A stretch of DNA of 26,142 nucleotides from Chara braunii (lineage: Eukaryota > Streptophyta > Charophyceae > Charales > Characeae): positions 1,023,332-1,049,473 of the forward strand of contig BFEA01000082.1 of NCBI GenBank assembly GCA_003427395.1, read 5' to 3'. The notes beneath the pieces were generated by a model. It was not told where the DNA came from, did no database searches, and worked only from the letters and a program-made list of their open reading frames with translations. Shown one piece after another: positions 10,351 through 19,820 of the stretch (within the stretch, counting starts at the first letter, position 1; the number at the start of each line of letters is the position of its first letter). Position numbers and translations under genes: made by a program.

Positions 10351-10960
10351 TCTTACCGCCGCCTATCCACGAGTCCGATGTCGTTCGGTAGGCTTGTTAC
10401 CACACCCTCCCCTGGTCGGCTCAGCCTACGTAGAGGTCACGGCCACCTTGGGCCCCCAGCGCAGTCCGTAGTCTGAGCCACAATGAACTTGGTCCTAGTA
10501 CGGAACTTGGTATTAGCAGCAACCTTCAGGCGAAGACCTTGACATCGACATAGAGGGAAGGTCCCATGCGGACCGCGGCTTAGGATAACCCTGACGCACA
10601 GCTAGCCTTGCGGCAGTTTTACACGGGCGCCTCTCGCCCAGGCACAGCTTACCACCATACATGTCCCAACAGACACGCTCACACTCTGACTTATCACAGC
10701 AAGTCGTGCCCGACAGATGGTGCACCGCAGCGACTCTCGCCCACCTCGGCCGCTCCGCCTCGTGGGCTAATCACCCACCGGTTCGCACACACGTGAAATC
10801 CCTTTGGTTCATTTATCTCAAGACGGACGGAGTAGAGAAATTCCGCCCGCCCCCCAACGTGTAGGAGCCCGATCGAACCGTCAAAGGAGGCGCAAGCTCA
10901 AGGTCCTCGGCCGCCGTGGCGGCCACTTAAACCCAGCGTCACGTCCAAGTCAAGGAGCGC
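10351..10960. other. No gene or known repeat recognised
   Basis: GC-rich unique-looking sequence with short frames only. A CGGCCGCC-type GC patch lies near 10908. I compared it by memory with rRNA and common primer-binding sites and found no convincing match. Confidence 0.3.
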
Positions 10961-11894
10961 CGGGTCACAAAAAAAAAAGTATCACAAAAATAACAAAGAT
11001 ATCTTAAAACTTTTAACCGTGCGAAGACGATGGACGAGGGCAAAGAAGAATGCTAGCACCGTTCTAACGCTGCCTTCGGCAAAACCAAAGGGAATAGCCC
11101 CGTCGGGCCCCCAACCCCACCGTTCGGTCCGCGCCACTCTGATCCTCATGTCGTCGCCACTCGACCTTGTTCCCTGAACCCGCTCGGCGAAAGTCCATCG
11201 CTGAAACTAAAAGCGCTAAGCCTAATTAGGGCTAAGCTCTGGCGGACGCCTAAATAACCAGCCATCGTGCGACGCACGGGTCTACTGAAATGCTTTCAGA
11301 AAGTCATTTGTTGTCGATGCCGTCCTCCGTACGTACGCATGGGTCATAGGTAAGTGCATTAATCAAACGACAAAAAAATATTTAATCCTAGTTAATCAAA
11401 ATTTAAAATTTGGTCGGCGCCCACGCCGGCTCTTCAGTCATCAAAGATAAAAATCACGCGCGCCTCGAGCCTGCGCGCCCACACACTCTCTGCTCTAGTC
11501 AACTATCCCGCCAATCTAAACCTCAGACTCAACCGCACCTAGCGCGGTATACTTAAACTTTAAACCAAAACTATTTTCCATCGCTTGCAAAAACCAGGGC
11601 GGATACCCTTGTAAGGGTATTCGCACCGACACCGACTTCCCTCTGCTCTATCTCCGCCTCGCCTATCACCATCTTACGGTAGTTCCCTAGGATTCGATTG
11701 CGCATCGCTTGCCCCGTAGGCCGTGTTCTGAGTGTTATCGGTACAACACTTACCGGGCAGCGGGATTCGTACGACGGACCCGCTCTTACGCCGAGCGCTG
11801 AGAACATAGTCTCCGGCTTAGGCCATCCACGTCGGACTCGGAGATGTGTGCAACCTACCGACGACAAGTGTTTAAACAGAGAGACACTCATTGT

Positions 11895-12167
11895 GTTCCA
11901 TCAGTGCACCAGGTACGAGCCCGCTCGAGGCGATGGGGCCGGCGAAATTACCCTTCCAACCCTAAGAAAAGACAAAACCCAAGACCTGACCCTGCACGGA
12001 AACCGCTTGCATTTCCATCCCTGAAGTTAGACACCGGAGATCTTAGTTCCGACCTGGGATTCCACCCCCACTTTCCTAAAATCCTTGGCACACCCCTACT
12101 GCGCATCTTCGTGCCCCCTATCACTACGAAAACTGGAAGTCGCGCTGGGCGTGAGGTTGGGGCGTCA
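11895..12167 (-). mobile_element. LTR-like end, family C, minus-strand copy
   Basis: Read on the minus strand from 12167, this begins TGACGCCCCAACCTCACG and matches the plus-strand sequence from 14251 over at least 150 bases, including an almost identical block GTGCCAAGGATTTTAGGAAA and a later CGTACCTGG. Starts of this kind are common at plant LTR ends. The leading TG is shortened by two bases compared with the other copy. The remaining minus-strand sequence down to about 10960 may be the rest of the LTR, but I have no second copy to prove it. Confidence 0.5.
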
Positions 12168-12338
12168 TGCGCCGCTTCGGCGGCAGACGGGTGTGTGGGA
12201 ACTTGGCGTTGAACCTCACAAACGTGGCCAGCCTTGCATCTTCTATTATTATAATACTGTCTTTCTATACTTTTTCGTTATGGATGGTTTGTTATGATTT
12301 GTGGAGGGAATGAGAGAGAGAATTTGGGGTGCTTTAAC

Positions 12339-12339
<1 letters not shown>

Positions 12340-12394
<55 letters not shown>
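12340..12394. repeat. (CA)n microsatellite
   Basis: About 27 CA dinucleotides in a row, between the two head-to-head family C ends. Confidence 0.95.
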
Positions 12395-12395
<1 letters not shown>

Positions 12396-12600
12396 TCAAA
12401 GACAAATCAATGCTCTCTCTTTGTATCCGTCTGTTTGTCTGTCTGTCTTTCTCCCTCTCACACACACACATTGAGAAACAAATCAGTGCTTTCTTTCTCT
12501 GTCTCTGAGTGTCTTTCTGTCTGTCCATCTCTATGTCACATTCAAACAAATCAGTGCTCTCTCTCTGTGTTACACATACACACGCACACGCACACAATCA
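12395..12600. repeat. Three-unit minisatellite, CAAATCARTGCTYTCT core
   Basis: The core CAAATCARTGCTYTCT recurs near 12403, 12479 and 12546 (periods about 77 and 67). Each is followed by TCTGTCTGTCTTTC-like pyrimidine tracts and by CACACA. It is probably an expansion product of the neighbouring CA/CT microsatellite. Confidence 0.75.
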
Positions 12601-12974
12601 ATTTTATGTACGTCTGTCTGTTTTCTTGTCTTTTTTTCATTCCCCCTGTTTTTCCTTTCTGTTTGTTGTAGTGAGCACCCTTAAGAAGTGCTAAACAGTC
12701 GGTGGTTCGGTGTCCAGAACGCCAACAAAACTCTTAGGGGGGTCGGGCTTAGGATGTTTGTGTTGCTTGTGGGTGATGACGGATGTTTGTCAGGGTGACC
12801 CTTTGGCTCAGCAGGTGGTGGGAACCAACAACCCTCAGGGTTCAATCGTGATATGTGTAGGTGATGTGCCGCTTTGCTTTGTGTCGGATGTGTAGATTGC
12901 CTTGTATGTCCGCCGCCTTTGCCTTGCTGCTCATCCTGCTTGTGTTGCATGTAGTTCTTTGCAAGGATGTTGTG

Positions 12975-13320
12975 TTAACGGTGTGGTGTGGGGGTGTTAG
13001 TGTTACTCCGTACGTCGCTGCGTTGTTGCATTGCTGCCCATTCATGTGTCGTACCTTCCGCGTTCCTTGCTTGTGGGTCGTATAGTGTGGCTGATGTGTT
13101 GGTGTTGCCTTCTACTTCGCTGTGCTGTTGTCGTGCTGCTCGTCCGCTTGCCTATCCGTGTGCTGTGCCTTCCACATTTTTTGCTTATGTGCCGAGTAGT
13201 ATGGCTGCAGTGTTGGTGTTGCCTTGTGCTTCGTGTTGTTGCCTTGTTGCACGTCTGCTTGTCGGGTTGTTCAGCCGTTTGTGTCGTTGTGCAGTCGGGT
13301 TGCTCCGACAACGTTGCCTG
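12975..13320. repeat. GT-rich minisatellite, unit about 105-114 bases
   Basis: About three diverged units start near 12981, 13086 and 13200. They share blocks such as TGTTGGTGTTGCCTT, a following CGCTGTGCTGTTG-like block and a CCTTCC...TTGCTT block. The plus strand is G/T-rich and contains few stops. Confidence 0.6.
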
Positions 13321-13687
13321 GTGCTCCGCTTGTGGACAGTCTGCCTTCAATATGTGTCAAAGGGTTCATGACCCAAACCATCAATACAACGATTCCGCAG
13401 ATTGTCGAGGGTTCAGCCTCCTGTCCAGTCTGTGCAACTCCGACAAAACAATCTATCATCATTTTATTTTTTCAGTCCTTGCCATTTTTACACTTGTATT
13501 TGTTTCGGTTGTTGTTTTTGCCTTGTCGTTGTTTGACTTGTCGTCGTTTCCCTCATTGCCTTATGTTGTTTGCTTTCCCGTCCGACTACCCCATGCCTTT
13601 TACCCGATCCCATGTCCCCCACCCTATGTGCTTGGCTGCCTCATGAGGTTTGCCTTGCTGCGTACCCGCCTACTGCTTGCCTTCTAG
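13031..13687 (+). CDS. Long cysteine-rich frame over a minisatellite; probably not a gene
   Basis: 218 codons stay open across the GT-rich minisatellite. The product has repeated Cys/Leu/Val-rich segments (MCWCCLLLRCAVVVLL, then LQCWCCLVLRVVALL) that mirror the DNA repeat, followed by hydrophobic Phe/Ser-rich text. Two other plus frames (12861-13085, 12988-13371) and a minus frame are open over the same DNA, which argues that the openness comes from composition. No signal, domain or splice context supports expression. Confidence 0.12.
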   Translation: MLPIHVSYLPRSLLVGRIVWLMCWCCLLLRCAVVVLLVRLPIRVLCLPHFLLMCRVVWLQCWCCLVLRVVALLHVCLSGCSAVCVVVQSGCSDNVAWCSACGQSAFNMCQRVHDPNHQYNDSADCRGFSLLSSLCNSDKTIYHHFIFSVLAIFTLVFVSVVVFALSLFDLSSFPSLPYVVCFPVRLPHAFYPIPCPPPYVLGCLMRFALLRTRLLLAF

Positions 13688-13689
13688 TC

Positions 13690-14250
13690 ACTTGCCACCG
13701 CTTGTCATCCAATGCCTTCCTTGCCTTATAATGCCTTCGCTTCACACACACACACACACAAACAACCCTTTCCCTCCTTTGCTTTCCTTTTCCTCCTTCA
13801 TTCCATGTACACTCCGCTTAGAAATCTTATGAGTCGTTTTCACCCCTAGTCGAGCCTAGTAGGAGTTTTGATCGAATGTGTTGTCCTCGCTAGTCCTTCG
13901 AATCGCCGACTGAATGTTGGAGCTAGCCTGATGTGGTGGTCCATGCCATGACGTTCCTAGAATGCTCACTTTAGAGTTGCGTATAGCGAACATGACGAAG
14001 CACAAACACAAAATAATCACTACCTTACCCTTCCCCAACCACATCAACAAAAAAGCTACGGGCTGGGCACCAGTCCCTTACAATAAGTCAATGATCATGA
14101 GCTTTATGGAATATTTCACCTCTGCCTGAACCATAAGTGCCATTCTATACAACCAAATTTCGCATTATCCAAACTTCTAAAAACAACGGCTGTTTGCAAT
14201 CAGCTCAGGAGGTGGCCTCAAACTCCTATCCTCGCCCCCTTGTGCAGGCA
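13690..14250. other. Short CA microsatellite and unassigned spacer
   Basis: A CA run lies at about 13743-13760 in pyrimidine-rich sequence. Nothing else recognisable is seen up to the family C end at 14251. Confidence 0.4.
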
Positions 14251-14530
14251 TGTGACGCCCCAACATCACGCCCAGCACGACTTCCTGATCGGAGTGGGAT
14301 TGGGGGCCCGGAAGTGCGCAAAAAGGGGGTGTGCCAAGGATTTTAGGAAAGTGGAGGTGGAGTCCCAGGTCAGAACTGAGATTTCCTGTGACAAGTTTCG
14401 AGGGTAAAAGCGCAAAAGGGTACGTGCAGGTCGTACCTGGCGCTCTAATCCTTAAAGGATGAAGGCGGTCCGCCTCTAGTGGTTTTGTGCATGAAAGAGA
14501 GGCCGCAGATGTCGTGCAGCATAAGGCAGA
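14251..14530 (+). mobile_element. LTR-like end, family C, plus-strand copy
   Basis: This begins TGTGACGCCCCAACATCACG and is the inverted partner of 12167 downwards, with strong similarity to about 14405 and patchy similarity afterwards. The two starts face each other across 2.08 kb of microsatellite and minisatellite. The likely LTR remainder (14530-14900) contains GC-rich hairpins, for example GCAGAG/CTCTGC near 14778-14799, but no second copy confirms its extent. No PBS or coding region of this element is visible before the next repeat begins. Confidence 0.5.
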
Positions 14531-14908
14531 TGGCATGTGCAGTGCATCTCAGACTAAAGATCCCGGGGTACTCTTTCGCAATCACAATACCGACAAATCT
14601 AAACACTCTTGTAGTCCAAACAAAATTGTCCCTAACAACGAACTTGAATTTCGTCCGCTCAAAACCCAGGAAACTACCAGCGCCTCAGATTTCGCCTTCG
14701 GGGTCGGTCGCGCGGTTCGGCTACTTGTCGGCACCGCTTGTAACAGGCTTCAGATTCCGCCGAGGCGGGCCGTAAGCAGAGGTTGTGCAATCTCTGCTCA
14801 ACTTCGGTTCGAGTCTGTCGGGTAGTTCTCGAAGCTCGACGTGTCCGGTGATGTTGGCAGCCCCCGCACGGAGGGCTGGGCCAATAGCGAGCTATGGAAT
14901 TCCACTGT

Positions 14909-15147
14909 ACCAGCGACCCTAGAGGTCTAGTCTACCCGGATACGGACAATACTCAATACTACATATCCCCGGGTTTTGTCATTATCACTACCGGTTTCCC
15001 TCCCTTCCATCTCCTCCTCCCATATNANTNATATGGGAGGAGGAGATGGAAGGGAGGGAAACCGGTAGTGATAATGACAAAACCCGGGGATATGTAGTAT
15101 TGAGTATTGTCCGTATCCGGGTAGACTAGGCCTCTAGGGTCGCTGGT
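14909..15147. repeat. Near-perfect palindrome, 117-base arms, N bases at the centre
   Basis: Bases 14909-15025 are the reverse complement of 15031-15147 with a single mismatch (14926 against 15130, a possible G/T pair). The five central bases (15026-15030) are written N-A-N-T-N, themselves palindromic. Arms this similar around ambiguous bases suggest a fold-back sequencing chimera or a false join of one sequence to its own complement. A true very young inverted duplication is the alternative. Frames across it read the same on both strands and should not be annotated as genes. Confidence 0.95.
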
Positions 15148-15431
15148 TATAGCCCTGTGAAAATCCCCCGCGCACAGTCGGTCGTACTCCGTCAAACAAG
15201 GGAATTCTGGGTTTCTCAAGTTTCCCCGTAGTCTATGTTGTCAGTCTTCCCAATACTCGCGATATTTCGGGTCCCTCAGGTTCTCCTAGTCGGACGCGCA
15301 AGAGGGAGATCACGCAGCCATGTTCGTTTAGCAAGTCGAATCCCCCGCCTCCTTACATGAGGTTAAGGCCGACTCACGCAGACGAATACGTACATAAGGA
15401 ACAACCGATTGGTTTTGTGTGCCCGTCGCGT
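15148..15431. other. Unassigned flank of copy B
   Basis: GC-rich sequence without a gene. No PBS is present next to 15431, so copy B is either a 3' LTR or a solo LTR in minus orientation. A target duplication could not be identified. Confidence 0.4.
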
Positions 15432-16136
15432 TGTCGAGCGCATCGGTCCCGCACGGGGACCCTCTCGGCCGCGTCACACAGGATTTGGCAGGACTTGTCG
15501 CGGAGAGCGTTTGCCGCTCCGGCCGAGTGTGCCAGCTGTGCCTCTCGCAAGCCCCTACGACAGGACAGGGTCACGCGAGACACCGCTCACCTCCACCTGC
15601 GGGAGTTGTCACCATCCCTTAGGTGGGCGTATCCCCTCTGAGCTACCGAACCACATGCGAAAGTTTTTCGTATGCAATTGCAGAGTTGGCTCAGCCGAGG
15701 GCCTTTCTCGCTCGCTGTAGCAGAGGGGGTATGTGCGGTCGAACGCTTTAAATCGAACCTGCAGGCGAATCGACGCACTGGGGGCCTGAAGTCCCAAGCG
15801 CGACCCAGCGTCGGTCGACTAGGACGCATCCTACACACCACGTGTTACGCCATAACACTCACACTCACCACGCATCACAGATGGACACACATAAGACAAC
15901 CACTGCAAACAACACCACGACACAGCAATACTCCTAGTCCCTTCAGTATCCGACCCATAATTCTATGCAGCAAGAATCAGATATGTATCGCGCGCTGGAT
16001 TTCTTTATAAGTATCGAGCGAGCGCATGACCTCCTCATATCAACCAGTCACCCAGGCATACGCAAGCACTCGCGGTGATGGGGTACTATGTGGTACTCGT
16101 ACCCTCGCGGCCCTTGATAATCTCGAGGGTCGCGTT

Positions 16137-16269
16137 CGACACTCAAGTGTCGGCTGACACGCGCCTTGAGGGATAATCCCTCGACACTGGACAACCGTCA
16201 TGCGCGGTTGAAGACCACACCCTCTTCTGCACCCTGTGCAAAGGGGTTGAGTAAACAGCTCCGAGCTGT
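16137..16269 (-). ncRNA. Conserved stem-loop cluster in copy B LTR
   Basis: CGACACT/AGTGTCG (16137-16152), GAGGGAT/ATCCCTC near 16168-16182, AACCGT/GCGGTT near 16192-16209, TGCAC/GTGCA (16228-16240) and ACAGCT/AGCTGT (16255-16269) follow each other. Three of these differ from copy A in paired positions while staying complementary. This is structured non-coding sequence; an independent transcript is not shown. Confidence 0.5.
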
Positions 16270-16852
16270 CGTGGCGGCCAAAGATCAAGGGGTTTGACTT
16301 TGACGGTTGCCACGGACTACAACGTCCAACTATAGAATAGCAAAAGGATAAAGGGGGAATCTCCCTTTTATTTCAACGCATAACATGTTTAACCCTTGCA
16401 CACGGTCACAATAGGTCGCGCGAGCATCCAACACGTATGTATGTACATATATACAAAAGGTTATAAATATGTGACGATCACTTCTCACAATCACAGTGGG
16501 ATTCCTCTCAGCCATATATACTTAAGTGATCGTAGGCAGTCAAATCCAAAGTCCGAATCAGCAAACATACCTGCAATCACATCAAAGATCCATATCAACA
16601 GAGCACACACTACACGGGGTCAACTTCAACCATTCCCTGCGCTCATACCCCTTTGCCTTATCCACACAAACCCCAACCTTTGTCCAACATCCCAAAATAA
16701 AACACTCAGTCCTTTTTAAATGATCATTCAATAAAGTTCGGGTAAAAACCCAAAAGAAACAGTTCAATCCACAGGGGCAAAGACCTTTAGGTTGAGAAGC
16801 GAGAATGATTTACAGTTGAGCCGAAAACCGACCTGTTATCAAAGAATAACAG

Positions 16853-16877
16853 AAGATGATCCTTGTAGGATCATCTT
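16853..16877 (-). repeat. Perfect 11-bp stem-loop in copy B
   Basis: AAGATGATCCT and AGGATCATCTT are separated by TGT. It follows a smaller GTTAT/ATAAC hairpin (16846-16850 with 16857 side bases nearby) which copy A also has near 5036-5050. In copy A the right half of the large stem is lost. Confidence 0.8.
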
Positions 16878-17009
16878 GAAGCTAGTCAAGCCTTGAATCA
16901 ATCTGAATAGAGGTGACCTGCAATGCAACACAGGCCAGTACCCAAGTCACGCTAGAGTGATCAAGATATAATTCTACCTTCCTAACTAACCTCTGATGTT
17001 TATCTAAAA

Positions 17010-17250
17010 ATGTAAGAAATTTCAGCAGTATATCCCCTAAACAGGATGGATTGCCACATTTTTCCTAACTGAGAATATTCTAACTCCTTAATTTCTGTAA
17101 AATTTCGGCAGCGCCTCCCGTAGGAAAAATGCCTTCTCAGAATTTCTACGATTCCAAAAATGACTAACTATTTCATATTTGTAGAAATTTCGACAGCACT
17201 TCCCGTAGGAAAAGGAGGCTGCCAAAATTTATAAAAAGCTGAAAACCGAA
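17010..17250 (-). repeat. AAATTT-armed hairpin array, copy B
   Basis: About three units related to the array at 5320-5880, with AAATTTCRGCAG-like starts near 17026, 17100 and 17186 and CCAAAATTT- or CAGAATTT-like closing arms. It is shorter than in copy A, so the array has changed in copy number. Confidence 0.6.
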
Positions 17251-17609
17251 AGACAAAGCAAAGTTATACTTGGGGCTAACTCCTGACACCTGCTTGATGA
17301 TTCAGAATCAATGATAGCCCGCACAACCTCTAGATGAGTTCGTGAGCTAGCTCTGATCCTAACTCCTAGCAAGGTCAGTCCTATCTTCATCCCAAGTTCT
17401 CCCTCCCATCATCCATGTAATCTACCTATGGCTCCAACATTTGGCGAGAATCTAAAGCAATTATCCTATCGAAAAGACGCCCCAAGTGAGAGTCCACAAG
17501 CATGCAAAACATCTCTCACAATCCCACATCAATTTGCCCAAGTAGTTCGTTAAACCATTCAATCCTTCCTCTTAGTAGACCCTCTCACTTATGGCATAGG
17601 ATCAGACAA

Positions 17610-18850
17610 TACCCTAACCTAAAGGTATGCCGTACCTACCTAGGTAAAACAAGTAAAGTACGCACAACCGGGCTGCCCTAACCTAAGGGTGTGCCCAACA
17701 TAACATATATACATAAAGCGTATGACCAGACCGCCCTAACCTAAGGGTACGTCTGGCTTCTGCTTAACTAACGGCATGAAGCATACGACTAGACTGCCCC
17801 AACCTAGGGATGTGCCCAACGTGCCTTAAACAAAGCTACATACGGCATCATTCTAGATCATCTCTACCCAGGGGTAGGTCTAGTTTGCCTGAATATAACT
17901 ACAAACGACAAAAAGTTGGACCGCCCTAACTCTAGGGTACGTCCAACCCAAAACACATCTACGACAAAAGTATATCACCAGGTCGCCCTAACCCTAGGGT
18001 ACGCCTAGTCAACCATACAGTTTAAGTTACATAGGGCAATGTGATCAGGCTGCCCTAACCCTAGGGTGTGCCTGAACTGCCTGAACAGTTATAAACACTG
18101 AATGCTGGACCGCCCTAACCCTAGGGTACGTCCAACTTACCTCAAACGATAAAAGTTTATCGCTAGGCCGCCCTAACCCTAGGGTTAGGCCTAGTTAGCC
18201 ACACGACATAAAATAGGATACAACTACTTTCACAGACTTTATGTCTTTCCTTCTCTTATTAAGCAGTCGATCGGACCTTTCCAATAATGGAACTTCCAAT
18301 TCTGCCTCATGTCTAGAAGGGAAAATAAAACAGATTTTTACAAACTCTCTGCTCCTTAGTGTTCTCATGAGCATATAACTGAACCACCCTAACCCTAGGG
18401 TACGTTCAGTCTGCCCAGTTACCTTTGTTTTACTCTTCATCTTTTTTCCTCTTCCTTAGTTCTATCTGACTTACTGACTGGCTTTCCCCACCCGGGGTGC
18501 CTGTCTGTCAGAAGTATAAGTTCAATAAAATATATATATCAAAATTTATATTTTTGGCAGGCCAATTAATTCATGGCTCATGACTAAGCCGCCCTAACCC
18601 TAGGGTACGCTTAGTCTTATGCCGTTATTCCCTCAGAAAAAACATGCACCATAACTCATTAAAAGAAACATCAGGACTATGAGCCTTCCCCACTCGGGGT
18701 GCCCGTCCTTCTGTTCAGAAACCCTCAAAGAAACGGCGATTGAGCCATCCAACCTAGGGTAGGCCCAATCCTAAAAAAAGGTCATTCAGACAGCCCAACA
18801 AACAAAAATAAACATAGCATTGAGCCCACACCAACCTAGGGGAACTCAGC
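17610..18850 (-). repeat. Array of covarying hairpins with CCCTAACCCTAGGG core (copy B)
   Basis: About fourteen units, spaced about 58-67 bases between 17613 and 18194 and wider afterwards. The core is CCCTA-ACCC-TAGGG, itself a stem-loop, flanked by a small asymmetric loop (CG against TAC) and variable arms that pair: CCAGAC/GTCTGG (17726-17756), TTGGAC/GTCCAA (17916-17946), TCAGGC/GCCTGA (18045-18075), TGGAC/GTCCA (18106-18134), CTAGGCC/GGCCTAG (18163-18194), ACTGAAC/GTTCAGT (18378-18410), GACTAAGC/GCTTAGTC (18582-18616) and GATTGAGCC/GGCCCAATC with one mismatch (18738-18770). A few units pair poorly (17980-18006, 18821-18848). The core resembles telomere repeats, but the paired arms and spacing do not. 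Confidence 0.85.
18474..18709 (-). repeat. Two hairpins with CCCCACYCGGGG core inside the copy B array
   Basis: Two units share a core TTCCCCACYCGGGGTGCC. The first has arms CTGAC/GTCAG (18474-18478 with 18507-18511), the second AGGAC/GTCCT (18673-18677 with 18705-18709). Arms differ and still pair, as in the main array, but the core family is different. Confidence 0.65.
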
Positions 18851-18958
18851 CTTGGGTTGACCCGGTCGAAGCACGCAAAACATCTTCCTCCCGCCTTCCC
18901 CCAATTTTCCTTTGTCTGAATTCTCTCAAGGAGTTATCTGATCTCTCACATATAACTG

Positions 18959-18964
18959 TTTATT
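18959..18964 (-). terminator. Possible poly(A) signal on the minus strand
   Basis: AATAAA on the minus strand lies about 320 bases downstream of the TATA-like site. It could mark the end of R, but the hexamer is common by chance in AT-rich DNA. Confidence 0.2.
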
Positions 18965-19280
18965 TAAACCTTTTGCAAAGCATGTCATGACATACATAAG
19001 TAAACAGAAAAATAGTAACCTCTCATAGTTATCTTCAGATACCCAAAGGAATAATGCAGTTAGGGGAAGGGATCACATGCGTCAAACGAGAGTTATACCT
19101 GCAATTCCCTGCCTCCAGAACCCCGCCTGGGCTCCGGCAGAGCTCCCGCAATCGGTGGGTCGAACCTCCCACGGAGGCCTTGGCGCGGACCTACGGGTCG
19201 CAATCCCGCCTGCCGCCTTCCTCTCAGCACCAAAAGACTAGACTTAGACTGAGAAGGGCAGAAAAAAAAATGTCCAGGCT

Positions 19281-19290
19281 CTTATATACA
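19281..19290 (-). promoter_or_regulatory. TATA-like LTR promoter in copy B
   Basis: The minus strand reads TGTATATAAG in a GC-rich surrounding, and the place is conserved (decayed) in copy A. A pyrimidine-rich stretch and a conserved GAGAGGAAGGCGGCAGG block follow within 80 bases. If this is the start of transcription, about 3.8 kb of R plus U5 would lie between it and the LTR end. Confidence 0.45.
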
Positions 19291-19820
19291 AGAAGGGTGC
19301 TCTCATACTCGCGTGGGAGGGCCTTGTTTCCTTGACGCGCCTGAGGGCCCCGCAATGGCGGCCAAAAAAATACAGTGGAGCCAGCCAAACCACGACCAAG
19401 ATGCAAGTAGCAGCCCCCTAACAGTTCCTTCAGTCGCAGCAGTAACCTTTCTCCTTCAAGCCTGACCACATCCTTCGAACCGCACTACTTCCCTCTAACC
19501 AACCCGTACTCGAACAGTTCAAGATGACCGCGCTTGAAAAGAGCATACTCCGTAGCCCTCTTCGGAACGTAGGTGAGAATCCGTGATAGTGCACACAGCC
19601 ACCGTGCGCAATAGTTAGGTCATGTGGCAACGCTCAATCAACGAACCCCGCGTTGAACCACAATAATAAGCAGCCACGCATAGTAGCGCACAGTTCAGCT
19701 TAATAATCGGGCCTTGGCAAGCACACAGAAATGCTACAACAAGCTCAGTAAACCTAATCAGATCCCGTTCTGAATGCCGGGCACCAGCTCTCTGACTGTC
19801 CTCCAAGTCACAGCAACAGC

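Larger units (their letters stand above)
15432..19820 (-). mobile_element. Copy B: very long LTR (3' or solo), upstream edge uncertain
   Basis: The plus strand begins TGTCGAGCGCATCGG, so the minus-strand LTR ends in CGACA, an orthodox CA end. Similarity to copy A starts exactly here and continues in order to at least 19350, with weaker traces to about 19820 (7773/19793). The sequence is non-coding throughout. It holds shared stem-loops (16137-16269), a perfect 11-bp hairpin AAGATGATCCT/AGGATCATCTT (16853-16877), two hairpin arrays and a TATA-like site (19281-19290). Because the adjoining low-coordinate side has no PBS, it does not belong to the same insertion as copy A. A length of about 4.4 kb is large for an LTR. 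Confidence 0.72.

Noticed and set aside
10240-10620. Ribosomal RNA fragment
   Set aside because: The GC-rich text and a GGTAACAAG-like word recall rRNA, but no extended match to conserved 18S or 25S segments was found.
12294-12694. Frames through the CA and CT microsatellites
   Set aside because: His/Thr and Cys/Val repeats come directly from the dinucleotide runs.
14770-14825. tRNA gene (GGTTCGAGTC B-box-like sequence)
   Set aside because: The preceding hairpin has a 10-bp stem with no 7-base anticodon loop, and no acceptor stem or A box could be fitted.
14894-15219. Identical proteins predicted on both strands
   Set aside because: They are a product of the palindrome with N bases at 15026-15030, not genes.
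17610-18620. Interstitial telomere repeats
   Set aside because: CCCTAACCCTA resembles plant or animal telomere units, but it occurs only once per 58-67-base unit, inside a palindrome with paired arms, not as a head-to-tail run.
17610-18850. CRISPR array
   Set aside because: Regularly spaced short palindromic repeats superficially fit, but the repeat core is short and varies, the spacers resemble each other, copies lie in a eukaryotic LTR, and no cas gene exists.
3584-19820. Copies A and B as the two LTRs of one element
   Set aside because: On the minus strand the PBS must lie at the low-coordinate side of the 5' LTR. Copy A has it there, so its element extends left, while copy B lies to the right and has no PBS at 15431.
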